Shown here piece by piece: positions 5,927 through 12,926 of a DNA stretch of 14,683 nt; position 1 is the stretch's first letter; every line of letters starts with the position of its first letter. This DNA comes from an uncultured Desulfobulbaceae bacterium (GTDB lineage Bacteria; Desulfobacterota; Desulfobulbia; Desulfobulbales; Desulfobulbaceae), in contig CALZIH010000031.1 of NCBI GenBank assembly GCA_945787305.1, positions 1 through 14,683 on the forward strand. Direction: 5' to 3'. The notes under the pieces are model-generated. The model was given only the letters and a program-made list of their open reading frames with translations, was not told where the DNA came from and did not search any database. The translations under genes and the position numbers were made by a program.

Positions 5927-8092
5927 TTACTTTCGTTTTCGTTTAGCTATTTTCTTCTTTCCTTTCTTCTTGAAAAGTCTTCTCGCCTCTGCCAGTCTTT
6001 GCCCTGCGAGTTCAATGAATTGTTGTTGGGCGCTCCGTTGCTCTCCACGTGCAGTCGGTTTCAGTTGAGTATAAGAGCCGTCGGCCTGCATTTCCCAGGC
6101 GCCTCGTCTGTCACTGAGTTGCACATCAAGAATTTTTCTGAGTTCAGCTTGCAGGGGTTTGGGTTCTACAGGCGTCACAACTTCAACCCGATCTTCAAGG
6201 TTACGTTTCATTATATCTGCTGATCCGATAAAAAACTCCTCATCGCCATTATTATTAAAATAATAAATACGGCAGTGCTCAAGAAAACGACCGACAATGG
6301 AAACCACGCGTATGTTTTCAGAAAGTCCGGTAATCCCGGGGCGAAGTCTACAGGTATCGCGGACGATGAGGTCGACATGAACCCCGGCCTGAGACGCCTT
6401 GTACAACGCTTTGGTAATCTCCGTATCTTCCAGGGCATTGGTTTTAAACTGGATCAGTCCATTTTTTCCTTTACCATGCTGGGAAATTTCACGATTTATT
6501 CTGTCGAGAAGACCTTTTTTCAGGATCTTGGGAGATGGTAACAATTTTTTGTATTTTCTGGCAGGCGCATAGCCCATGGTCAGATAATTGAACAGTTCGG
6601 TTAAATCGTCTCCTATATCGCGGTCACAGGTCAACAACCCAATATCACTATACATACGGGCAGTACCTGCATGATAGTTGCCGGTGCCGATGTGGGCATA
6701 TCGCTTGAGTCCATTGTAGTCGCGTCGGATAACAAAAACGACTTTGGAATGGGTTTTAAGGCCGACGACGCCATAGGTTACATGGATCCCGGCCTGTTCA
6801 AGATACCCGGCCCAGTGTATATTTGCTGACTCATCAAACCGTGCTTTGAGTTCAACAACCACGGCTACCTGTTTACCGTTTTGGGCGGCATCGAGGAGAT
6901 ACTGTATAACCCGAGAATCGGAGGAGGTTCGATATAAGGTCATTTTTATGGCAAGGACCTTGGGATCGACGCTGGCTTCACGTAAAAAACGCTCCACCGA
7001 CGACTCAAACGATTCATAGGGATGCTGGAGAAAAACCGCTCCTTCTTCGCGAATGATATGAAAAATATTGGGCGAGTCTCCAGCCAGTCTATAATGATCA
7101 AGCGGTTGATGCTGGGGAAAATGGAGCTCGGGCCGTTCAATGGAGGCAATCTCAAACAGATCACGTTTGGCCATAATGCCTGGAACGGAAAACACATCGT
7201 TATGCACATCAATGCCAAGCTCTGCGGCAAGCATTCCCCTATGGGACGAAGTCATACAACTGCCGACCTCCAGGCGAACAATTTCGGCGAATTTTCGGTC
7301 CCGCAGGGCGGTTTCGATCATGGCGAGCAAATCATTGGCCTGATCCAGCGTTTTTTCAGTGATCGCATTTCTGGTCACGCGAAAAAGTTCGCAGTTTTCA
7401 ATTACCATCTCCGGAAAGATAGCGGACAAATTGTTAGCAATAACATCTTCAAAACGAACATAGAGATGGTCAGCGCCTATCTGGATAAACCGAGGAATAC
7501 CTGTACCTGTGGGTACTTTGATACGATTGAGAAAAATATGATCATCCTCCTTGAATCTTGTGGCAACAAGCAGATTCAGGGAGAGGTTGGAAATAAAGGG
7601 AAAGGGATGTGCCGGGTCCATCCCCTGCGGCGTGAGCAATGGGTAAATATTCCCAAGGAAGAAAGTATCTATTTCTTGTCTCTGGGTCTTATTCAATTGC
7701 TGATAGTTGACCAGGCGAATGTTTTCCTTGCCAAGGAGCTGCAGGAGCTGCCCTTCGAGTTGCTGTTGTTGTGCAAGCAGGTCCCTGACAACTTCATTGC
7801 ATTCAGTGATTTGCTGACCCGGAGTGCGGCCATCAACAGTATGTTTTGTTACCCCTGCTCCAACCTGTTGCTTCAGGCCGCCGATACGTTTCATGAAAAA
7901 CTCATCGAGATTGGAACCGATGATGGAAAGGAACATAACCCTATCCAGCAGAGGCGTACGGCTATCTTGTCCTTCGTGAAGGACCCGACGGTTGAACTCA
8001 AGCCAGGTCAATTCCCGGTTAAGGTACAACTCCGGGGAGGAAAGATCAAATTGATGCCCTTTCATCTCTGTAATCTGTTGCTGCTCAGACAT
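5927..8092 (-). CDS. ppk1: Polyphosphate kinase 1
   Basis: 721 residues from ATG at 8092. This start has GGAG eight bases upstream; the frame also opens at a TTG at 8116, but that has no ribosome site. PPK1 makes and degrades polyphosphate using ATP, at or near the membrane. Visible signatures: the N-terminal ELYLNRELTWLEFNRRVLHE and SIIGSNLDEFFMKRIGGL blocks; AIKMTLYRTSSDSRVI; and LKTHSKVVFV with the likely phospho-accepting His448 (E. coli His435). Then come RYAHIGTGNYH, FLEHCRIYYF with His606 (E. coli His592), and FFIGSADIMKRNLEDRVEVV. Length fits the family (about 690-730). The C-terminus ends in a strongly basic tail rich in Lys and Arg, longer than usual. It lies 74 nt downstream of a lipoprotein gene on the same strand and is likely cotranscribed with it. 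No exopolyphosphatase or phoU is nearby, though a phosphate-type binding protein lies 3 kb downstream. Confidence 0.97.
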   Translation of the reverse strand: MSEQQQITEMKGHQFDLSSPELYLNRELTWLEFNRRVLHEGQDSRTPLLDRVMFLSIIGSNLDEFFMKRIGGLKQQVGAGVTKHTVDGRTPGQQITECNEVVRDLLAQQQQLEGQLLQLLGKENIRLVNYQQLNKTQRQEIDTFFLGNIYPLLTPQGMDPAHPFPFISNLSLNLLVATRFKEDDHIFLNRIKVPTGTGIPRFIQIGADHLYVRFEDVIANNLSAIFPEMVIENCELFRVTRNAITEKTLDQANDLLAMIETALRDRKFAEIVRLEVGSCMTSSHRGMLAAELGIDVHNDVFSVPGIMAKRDLFEIASIERPELHFPQHQPLDHYRLAGDSPNIFHIIREEGAVFLQHPYESFESSVERFLREASVDPKVLAIKMTLYRTSSDSRVIQYLLDAAQNGKQVAVVVELKARFDESANIHWAGYLEQAGIHVTYGVVGLKTHSKVVFVIRRDYNGLKRYAHIGTGNYHAGTARMYSDIGLLTCDRDIGDDLTELFNYLTMGYAPARKYKKLLPSPKILKKGLLDRINREISQHGKGKNGLIQFKTNALEDTEITKALYKASQAGVHVDLIVRDTCRLRPGITGLSENIRVVSIVGRFLEHCRIYYFNNNGDEEFFIGSADIMKRNLEDRVEVVTPVEPKPLQAELRKILDVQLSDRRGAWEMQADGSYTQLKPTARGEQRSAQQQFIELAGQRLAEARRLFKKKGKKKIAKRKRK

Positions 8093-8166
8093 GCTCTCTG
8101 CTCCAAATACAATCAATGTATAAAATCAGGATCAACGCGGTACGTTTCAGTGCGCAGTGCTGACCC

Positions 8167-8745
8167 TTATTGTTCTTGCTTGTAGCCGGGAGGGAATTGG
8201 TTAAGTATTTTTTGTACATACTCCTCAATGGTTTCCCCTGTTTTTTCCTGACTGCTTTGAGGGCTTACAATCCCGGTTCCAAGACCTCGCCAGATGAGCT
8301 CTTCCTGTTTGCGATCAACGATATCTATAACAAGTGTACCTTCCGTGTAGTAGCTGACATCTACCCGACCACCGTAGGCACCGCCTCCCCACCAAGAATC
8401 GTACAAGGGATCTCTGTAATACCCGCGCGGTCCTCCCCAGTCGGTCACCCGCATCTTCTCTTTCAAACCGGCGTGAATGGCGACAAGGACATCGGCAGAT
8501 GCCTGGTCGGTGAGAGAGTAGCCTCTACCCTGAAGATACTTGTCAATTGACAGCGCTATACGTTTATACAAAAGGGGGTTATCGGCCAAGCTGTCGCCCG
8601 GTACCTGGACTTTTTTCCAGCTATAGGTCCTGATGGTTGAAAATTCGGCATCAGGATCAAAGTCGGAATGAACCTGTACCGAACTGCATCCGTATGAGAA
8701 AACCAAAAAGGCAATAAAAATACAGTGGTAAAATTTCAGCAACAT
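8167..8745 (-). CDS. DUF4136-type outer-envelope lipoprotein
   Basis: 192 residues. The N-terminus is a lipoprotein signal: hydrophobic residues 9-17 followed by the lipobox FSYGC, with Cys20 as lipid anchor and SSVQVHSDFDPDAEFSTIRTYSW after it. The DFDP...F...TYSW opening, the middle GYSLTDQASADVLVAIH block and the late GTLVIDIVDRKQEELIWRG block are the pattern of DUF4136 lipoproteins, whose function is unknown. A Gly/Tyr-rich linker (about residues 104-127) interrupts the fold, as is common in the family. AGGAG lies 6-7 nt before the ATG. The next gene downstream is ppk1 with a 74-nt gap, so an operon is likely. Nothing in the sequence links the protein biochemically to polyphosphate. Confidence 0.88.
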   Translation of the reverse strand: MLLKFYHCIFIAFLVFSYGCSSVQVHSDFDPDAEFSTIRTYSWKKVQVPGDSLADNPLLYKRIALSIDKYLQGRGYSLTDQASADVLVAIHAGLKEKMRVTDWGGPRGYYRDPLYDSWWGGGAYGGRVDVSYYTEGTLVIDIVDRKQEELIWRGLGTGIVSPQSSQEKTGETIEEYVQKILNQFPPGYKQEQ

Positions 8746-8837
8746 ATCTGTCTCCTTTTCACTATAAACAGGAATAGTTATCTTTAACTCAATATAGAGA
8801 GGTTGTACAGGACAAACTGGAACACATTATATTTTGT

Positions 8838-9063
8838 GATTACCATCAAAGCTCACCTGTTCCTACTTGGCGAGGGGACTGATTTTATTTTTCTATACCG
8901 GGGAGAGAATACTTTTCACCACAAATGTCTATTTAACTCGTTGTTTCATATAATATAAATAGAAAATAGTTAATCTGTCTCCCGGATTGGTGAAAAAAAT
9001 TCAGTCCCCTGCATCGAGACCGCACTGGCATTGCTACTTAATAGCTGAGCTTTGATGGTAATC
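8838..9063. repeat. MITE-like element with perfect 18-bp terminal inverted repeats
   Basis: GATTACCATCAAAGCTCA at 8838-8855 is perfectly matched by its reverse complement at 9046-9063, 190 bases apart. Further inverted pairs lie inside: GGGGACTGA-plus-T-tract near 8874-8892 against a matching segment ending near 9009, and CCGGGGAGAGA near 8898 against TGTCTCCCGG near 8978. The centre is A/T-rich with CTATTTA and TAAATAG arms. It encodes nothing that I can see, so it is probably a non-autonomous mobile element or a remnant. There is no obvious target duplication. Confidence 0.7.
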
Positions 9064-9097
9064 AGCTTAAATTTTTTCTCACATGCCACGGAGTTAT

Positions 9098-9126
9098 TTG
9101 CTGTAATTTATAAAAATGCGTATAGT
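9098..9126 (+). promoter_or_regulatory. Sigma70-type promoter for the NAD(P)HX repair-CBS operon
   Basis: TTGCTG (9098-9103) and TATAGT (9121-9126) are separated by exactly 17 bases, with an A/T-rich spacer. A start near 9133 would leave a leader of about 115 bases before the ATG at 9247. It lies just outside the inverted-repeat element. Confidence 0.5.
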
Positions 9127-9168
9127 TAAAATGCTTAACCGGCATGAGCACAGACAACAGTTATAGAA

Positions 9169-9183
9169 TCAGGTTATACCTGA
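9169..9183 (+). promoter_or_regulatory. Short palindrome in the leader, possible operator or hairpin
   Basis: TCAGGT-TAT-ACCTGA is a perfect 6-bp inverted repeat with a 3-base centre, about 65 bases before the start codon of the next gene. It could be a regulator-binding site or a small leader hairpin; the sequence does not decide. Confidence 0.25.
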
Positions 9184-9246
9184 ACGCACTCAATCTGTGG
9201 AACGGCCTAGCACCCGACGCCAAACTGTAATCACAGGGGGTAAAAC

Positions 9247-10818
9247 ATGAAGCTTGCCTTGGCTGCTGAAATGCAGGAACTTGACAGGAAGACCATTGAG
9301 GAGTTTGGGGTGCCCGGTATTGTTCTCATGGAAAATGCAGGGCATGGCACGTTTGCTTTTATGGAAAATAAACTGGGTTCTTTTGCAGAAACAACCGTGG
9401 TTATTTTTATCGGGCCAGGGAATAACGGCGGGGATGGCTTGGTTATAGCCCGTCGTATACATATGGCCGGTGGGCATCCTCTGCTTCTTTTTGCCTCCCC
9501 GCCGCAACGATTACGAAACGATGCGGCCATAAATTATGAAATAACCAAACAGTTAGGTCTTCCCTTTCTTGAGTTGACCGATCCCCTCGATACAGAAGGA
9601 ATCGCAGATACCATTCTTCATTCCCATGCTCAATATCCGGTTGCCTGTCTTGTTGATGCCCTCTTTGGCACCGGTCTTGCCAGGGACATTTGCGGGCATC
9701 TCGAACAAGTGATTTTACTGCTCAACAGGTTCCACCATGAATATTCTTGGCCGGTGGTCGCTGTTGATTTACCCTCTGGAATCAATGCAGATTCAGGTCA
9801 AGTGCTGGGGGTGGCTGTTGAGGCGGACCTGACCGTGACCTATGGACTGGCCAAACCCGCCCACGTTCTCCATGGCCGTTCCAAAAACGAACGACTGCAT
9901 ATTGTCGATATAGGTATTCCCTCCGCTCTCGTCCAACAGGCTGCATTGAAAGGTTCAATTGTGACAGAGACGATCAGAAAAAAACTTCCAGCACGCTTGC
10001 TGGATTCACATAAAGGCAGCCATGGCCACCTCCTTGTTCTCGGGGGGTCGGCAGGTAAAACAGGGGCTGCAATACTAAGTTGCCAGGGAGCCCTTCGCAG
10101 TGGCTGCGGCCTAGTCACTGCCGCCGTCCCCCACGAGCTTAACTCCATTCTTGAAAACAACCTCATTGAAGCAATGACCATCCCCCTGCCTGCTTCAACC
10201 ATATCTCTATCGGATGCAGATTATGATTTTATATATCGGAATATGGAAGGGATGGATGCGGTTGTTCTCGGTCCAGGTATCGGCCTTGATGAAAAGACCA
10301 GAGCCCTGGTTGTACGCTTGTATCAAAAGATTTCCCTGCCCATGGTGGTCGATGCCGATGCCCTGAATATACTAGCCCTTCAGCAGAATATCCTTGCAAA
10401 CCCCGGCGGAGATCGGGTCTTAACGCCTCATCCCGGCGAGATGTCTCGGCTGACAGGTCAAACAACGACCGAAATTCAAAAGGACCGGATTGCTGCGGCT
10501 CTCCGCCTCTGTCAGAAGAGCGCGTGTGAGGTAGTCACCGTTCTTAAAGGTGCCGGCACCATCATTGCCAACGGAAATGGCAATTGGGCCATTAATACAA
10601 CGGGCAACCAGGGAATGGCTGCAGGGGGAATGGGAGATGTCCTGGCCGGACTGATCGGCGGCTTGCTGAGTCAAGGTCTGGCCCCTTGGGATGCAGCCCG
10701 TGCCGGTGTATATTTGCATGGCCTTGCCGCTGACCGGCTGCAGCGAAAAACAACCTACGGCTACACGGCCTCTGAGGTTGCCGAAACCTTACCCTATACT
10801 ATCAATGGTGTTGACTGA
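9247..10818 (+). CDS. nnr: Bifunctional NAD(P)H-hydrate repair enzyme Nnr (epimerase plus ADP-dependent dehydratase)
   Basis: 523 residues; AGGGGG lies 6 nt before the ATG. It repairs hydrated NADH and NADPH: the N-terminal YjeF_N domain (about 1-215) interconverts the R and S forms, and the C-terminal ribokinase-like domain (about 235-515) dehydrates the S form with ADP. N-domain motifs: MQELDRKTIEEFGVPG, GPGNNGGDG (residues 56-64), VDALFGTGL, DLPSGINADSG. C-domain motifs: HKGSHGHLLVLGGSAGKTGAA, VLGPGIG, VDADALN, TPHPGEM, LKGAGT, and NQGMAAGGMGDVLAG with the likely catalytic Asp464 in the GMGD turn. Length and domain order are those of the usual bacterial fusion. The CBS-domain gene starts 24 nt after its stop and is surely cotranscribed. 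Such genes often sit near tsaE, but none is seen here. Confidence 0.97.
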   Translation: MKLALAAEMQELDRKTIEEFGVPGIVLMENAGHGTFAFMENKLGSFAETTVVIFIGPGNNGGDGLVIARRIHMAGGHPLLLFASPPQRLRNDAAINYEITKQLGLPFLELTDPLDTEGIADTILHSHAQYPVACLVDALFGTGLARDICGHLEQVILLLNRFHHEYSWPVVAVDLPSGINADSGQVLGVAVEADLTVTYGLAKPAHVLHGRSKNERLHIVDIGIPSALVQQAALKGSIVTETIRKKLPARLLDSHKGSHGHLLVLGGSAGKTGAAILSCQGALRSGCGLVTAAVPHELNSILENNLIEAMTIPLPASTISLSDADYDFIYRNMEGMDAVVLGPGIGLDEKTRALVVRLYQKISLPMVVDADALNILALQQNILANPGGDRVLTPHPGEMSRLTGQTTTEIQKDRIAAALRLCQKSACEVVTVLKGAGTIIANGNGNWAINTTGNQGMAAGGMGDVLAGLIGGLLSQGLAPWDAARAGVYLHGLAADRLQRKTTYGYTASEVAETLPYTINGVD

Positions 10819-10842
10819 CCATAAAACAACAAGGAGAAAAGT

Positions 10843-11298
10843 ATGAAAAAGGCACAAGACATCATGACCACTGAAGTCGTAACCGCTACAGAATCGATGT
10901 CGGTCAAGGAGTTGGCAAAAATACTCTTTACAAATGGAATCAGCGGGGTACCTGTCTATGATGAAGAACAACGTGTGATAGGTGTCGTCACCGAGAGTGA
11001 TTTGATAGACCAGAACAAAAAGGTTCACATTCCCACAGTCGTGGCCATCCTCGACTCCTTTGTCTTTCTGGAAAGTCCGGAAAAATTAGAAAAAGACATA
11101 AAAAAAATGGCTGCAACAACTGTCGGCGATATCTGCTCGCGCGATCTGGTTGTCGTCAGTAAAGACACGCCTCTTGATGAGGTGGCAACCTTGATGGCCG
11201 AGAAACAGATCCACACCCTGCCGGTGATGGATGGTAAGCAGCTTGTTGGGGTCATTGGGAAATCGGACATAATACGTACCATTGCCCAAAACAGTTAA
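10843..11298 (+). CDS. Two-CBS-domain protein
   Basis: 151 residues; AGGAG lies 6-7 nt before the ATG. It consists only of a Bateman module: CBS 1 at about 7-60 (DIMTTEVVTATESMSVKELA, GVPVYDEEQRVIGVVTESDL) and CBS 2 at about 96-150 (DICSRDLVVVSKDTPLDEVA, HTLPVMDGKQLVGVIGKSDII). Such pairs bind adenine nucleotides (AMP, ATP, NAD and related compounds) and act as energy or ligand sensors; the partner of this stand-alone form is unknown. Placement 24 nt after the NAD(P)HX repair gene makes an operon near certain and suggests, as inference only, a nucleotide-sensing job near that enzyme. There is no membrane segment or signal peptide. The 36-residue linker between the two CBS units is of normal length. 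Confidence 0.93.
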   Translation: MKKAQDIMTTEVVTATESMSVKELAKILFTNGISGVPVYDEEQRVIGVVTESDLIDQNKKVHIPTVVAILDSFVFLESPEKLEKDIKKMAATTVGDICSRDLVVVSKDTPLDEVATLMAEKQIHTLPVMDGKQLVGVIGKSDIIRTIAQNS

Positions 11299-11329
11299 CA
11301 CGCATTTCCCACAATTATTGTCGTTATAA

Positions 11330-11423
11330 GGGTGCCTTGAAAAATTTGGCTTTTCGTACGAGGTAAGCGAGCAGGAAAGACTCCGGGAGAGCGGGCGAAA
11401 ATACTATTTATCAAGGTAGCCTT
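11330..11423. repeat. 94-bp palindromic intergenic repeat, copy 2 (inverted relative to copy 1)
   Basis: It begins GGGTGCCTTGAAAAATTT and ends, on the other strand, AAGGCTACCTTGATAAAT. These are the two distinct ends of the 5768-5910 repeat in reverse order. The outer arms pair imperfectly over about 28 bases, including the ATTTTCG blocks, and CTCG(T/A)ACGAAAA is also shared. The interior is shorter and unrelated to copy 1. It lies between two convergent genes (the CBS protein and the diguanylate cyclase), where the hairpin could act as a bidirectional terminator; that role is inference. No target duplication is apparent. Confidence 0.78.
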
Positions 11424-11520
11424 GAGGTGTTACGCTGTAGAGGCAGTGCTTACTGACTGGAGAGTCTACGCTTATCAGCAGGAGACTGCTTGTGAGTAGT
11501 CGGGCGAGAAGGATTCGTGC

Positions 11521-12852
11521 TCAGAATGTCGCCATTGGCCGTTCTTTGCCGGTGAATCGCTGCCAACGATTACGCCCTTGTTGTTTAGCCTCATACATGG
11601 CTATATCTGCGTTTCTGAGCATGGTTTCCGCATCTTCGCAATCCCTTGGAAAAATGGAAATGCCGATACTGGCCCCGATGTAGCAGATATGATCCCCCGC
11701 TTCTATGGGTTCGTTGAGTGTTTCAATGGCCTTCTCCGCGACCAGTTCTGCTCCTTCCACAGCACTTGCGCTTTCCAGCAGGATAACAAACTCATCGCCA
11801 CCCAACCGACAAACGGAGTCGGAGGAACGGAGAATCTTTGTCAAACGTTGGGCCACCTTCCGCAGGACGATATCGCCGATACCATGTCCATAGGTGTCAT
11901 TGATCGGCTTGAAACGGTCCAGGTCAACAAAAAGCAAGCAAAGCAGACGGTCATGCCTCATGGCCAGAGAAATAGCCTGCGGTAACCGTTTGCGAAGATA
12001 ATTCCGATTGGGCAGGTTGGTCAGAGAATCATGGTTTGCCATGTAACGAATCATCTCTGCCGCCTGTTGGCGCTCGGTAACGTCCTGGAAAACAATCACC
12101 CCACCGGCTACCTTCTCTCTTCTGAGAATAGGGGTGGCCCGAAAATCGGCGGGGAAACTGGTACCGTCTTGGCGGAGCATGCGAACTTCATCAAAATGTC
12201 GGGAGGCAATCATGGTGTCGTCATGGAAAAAGGGACAGCAATCCAGATCAAACTCCTCGGAGCCCGGCATGGATACTTTGAATACTTGACTGTACGGAAC
12301 ACCGGAAAGAGCCTCTTGGTCGTAACCGAGCATAGCCAGGCCGGCCGGGTTGATATAGGAAATGATCTGATGTTCATCGACGCCGCAAATTCCGTTGGCA
12401 GCAGCATCAAGAATCATTTCGTATTGCCTTGATAAGAACTCCAGTTCGAGTTTTGCCCGGTGCGAACCTAAAATGTAGCGGATACGATTCTTTAATACCG
12501 ACCAGTGGATTGGTTTGCGGATATAATCGACGGCCCCGGCCTGGTAGGATCTGTCAACAAAGGCCTCATCATCAAGGGCGGTAATCATCAGCACCGGCGG
12601 TGCATTATCGATGGAGGAGGTTATGCTTTGACAGACAGCAGGACCGTCGGCACCGGGCATGGCGATATCCATGATGATCAAGTCAAAGGAGGACTCGGCA
12701 GTCAGTTTATGCAGGGCCTGTTGCCCATCAACCGCTTCATCAACCCTATATCCTTCTCCTTCCAGGAACTGTCGCAAAAGGAGGCGTATAACCTCATCGT
12801 CGTCAACAATAAGGATTAAAGGAACCGTATCGGAAAAAAAAGAAGCGGACAT
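11521..12852 (-). CDS. Response-regulator diguanylate cyclase (REC-PAS-GGDEF)
   Basis: 443 residues. The receiver (about 11-128) has Asp17-19, phospho-acceptor Asp62 in IIMDIAMPG and Lys113 in RKP. A PAS domain follows (about 143-262, ICGVDEHQIISYINPAGLAMLGY). The GGDEF domain (about 270-435) has DHDSLTNLPNR-like NHDSLTNLPNR, FVDLDRFKPINDTYGH and the active-site GGDEF at 351-355. RSSD at 342-345 lies exactly five residues before GGDEF and is the c-di-GMP inhibitory site. The enzyme should make c-di-GMP from two GTP and be feedback inhibited. AGGAG lies 11 nt before the ATG, a slightly long spacing. It is 74 nt downstream of a hybrid kinase gene ending in an Hpt domain, the likely phosphate donor to its receiver (inference from neighbourhood). 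There are no membrane helices, so it is cytoplasmic. Confidence 0.95.
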   Translation of the reverse strand: MSASFFSDTVPLILIVDDDEVIRLLLRQFLEGEGYRVDEAVDGQQALHKLTAESSFDLIIMDIAMPGADGPAVCQSITSSIDNAPPVLMITALDDEAFVDRSYQAGAVDYIRKPIHWSVLKNRIRYILGSHRAKLELEFLSRQYEMILDAAANGICGVDEHQIISYINPAGLAMLGYDQEALSGVPYSQVFKVSMPGSEEFDLDCCPFFHDDTMIASRHFDEVRMLRQDGTSFPADFRATPILRREKVAGGVIVFQDVTERQQAAEMIRYMANHDSLTNLPNRNYLRKRLPQAISLAMRHDRLLCLLFVDLDRFKPINDTYGHGIGDIVLRKVAQRLTKILRSSDSVCRLGGDEFVILLESASAVEGAELVAEKAIETLNEPIEAGDHICYIGASIGISIFPRDCEDAETMLRNADIAMYEAKQQGRNRWQRFTGKERPMATF

Positions 12853-12926
12853 ATGGTGAACAACTCCTGATTGAAGAAAACTCGCTGCGCATCACCTATT
12901 ATAGTATAATGCAGGAAAAGACGATC

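Larger units (their letters stand above)
8746..9246. other. Intergenic region between divergent operons
   Basis: About 500 bases separate the lipoprotein gene (minus) from the NAD(P)HX repair gene (plus). It holds the inverted-repeat element at 8838-9063, the promoter at 9098-9126 and the small palindrome at 9169-9183. I found no coding frame longer than about 16 codons with a ribosome site. Confidence 0.7.

Noticed and set aside
8093..8116. TTG at 8116 as the start of ppk1
   Set aside because: The ATG at 8092 has GGAG eight bases upstream and gives the usual PPK1 N-terminus; the TTG has no ribosome site.
7022..8185. A 387-codon open frame on the plus strand opposite ppk1
   Set aside because: It is the antisense shadow of a certain ppk1 gene; the translation shows no domain-like blocks and there is no ribosome site.
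8761..8792. TTGAGT and TATAGT upstream of the lipoprotein gene as its promoter
   Set aside because: The spacing is 20 bases, too long for a usual sigma70 promoter.
12895..12915. TATAAT/TATACT-like boxes between the hybrid kinase and the cyclase as a separate promoter
   Set aside because: The A/T palindrome (ATTATA-G-TATAAT) lacks a -35 box at 16-18 bases on the minus strand, so I do not call it.
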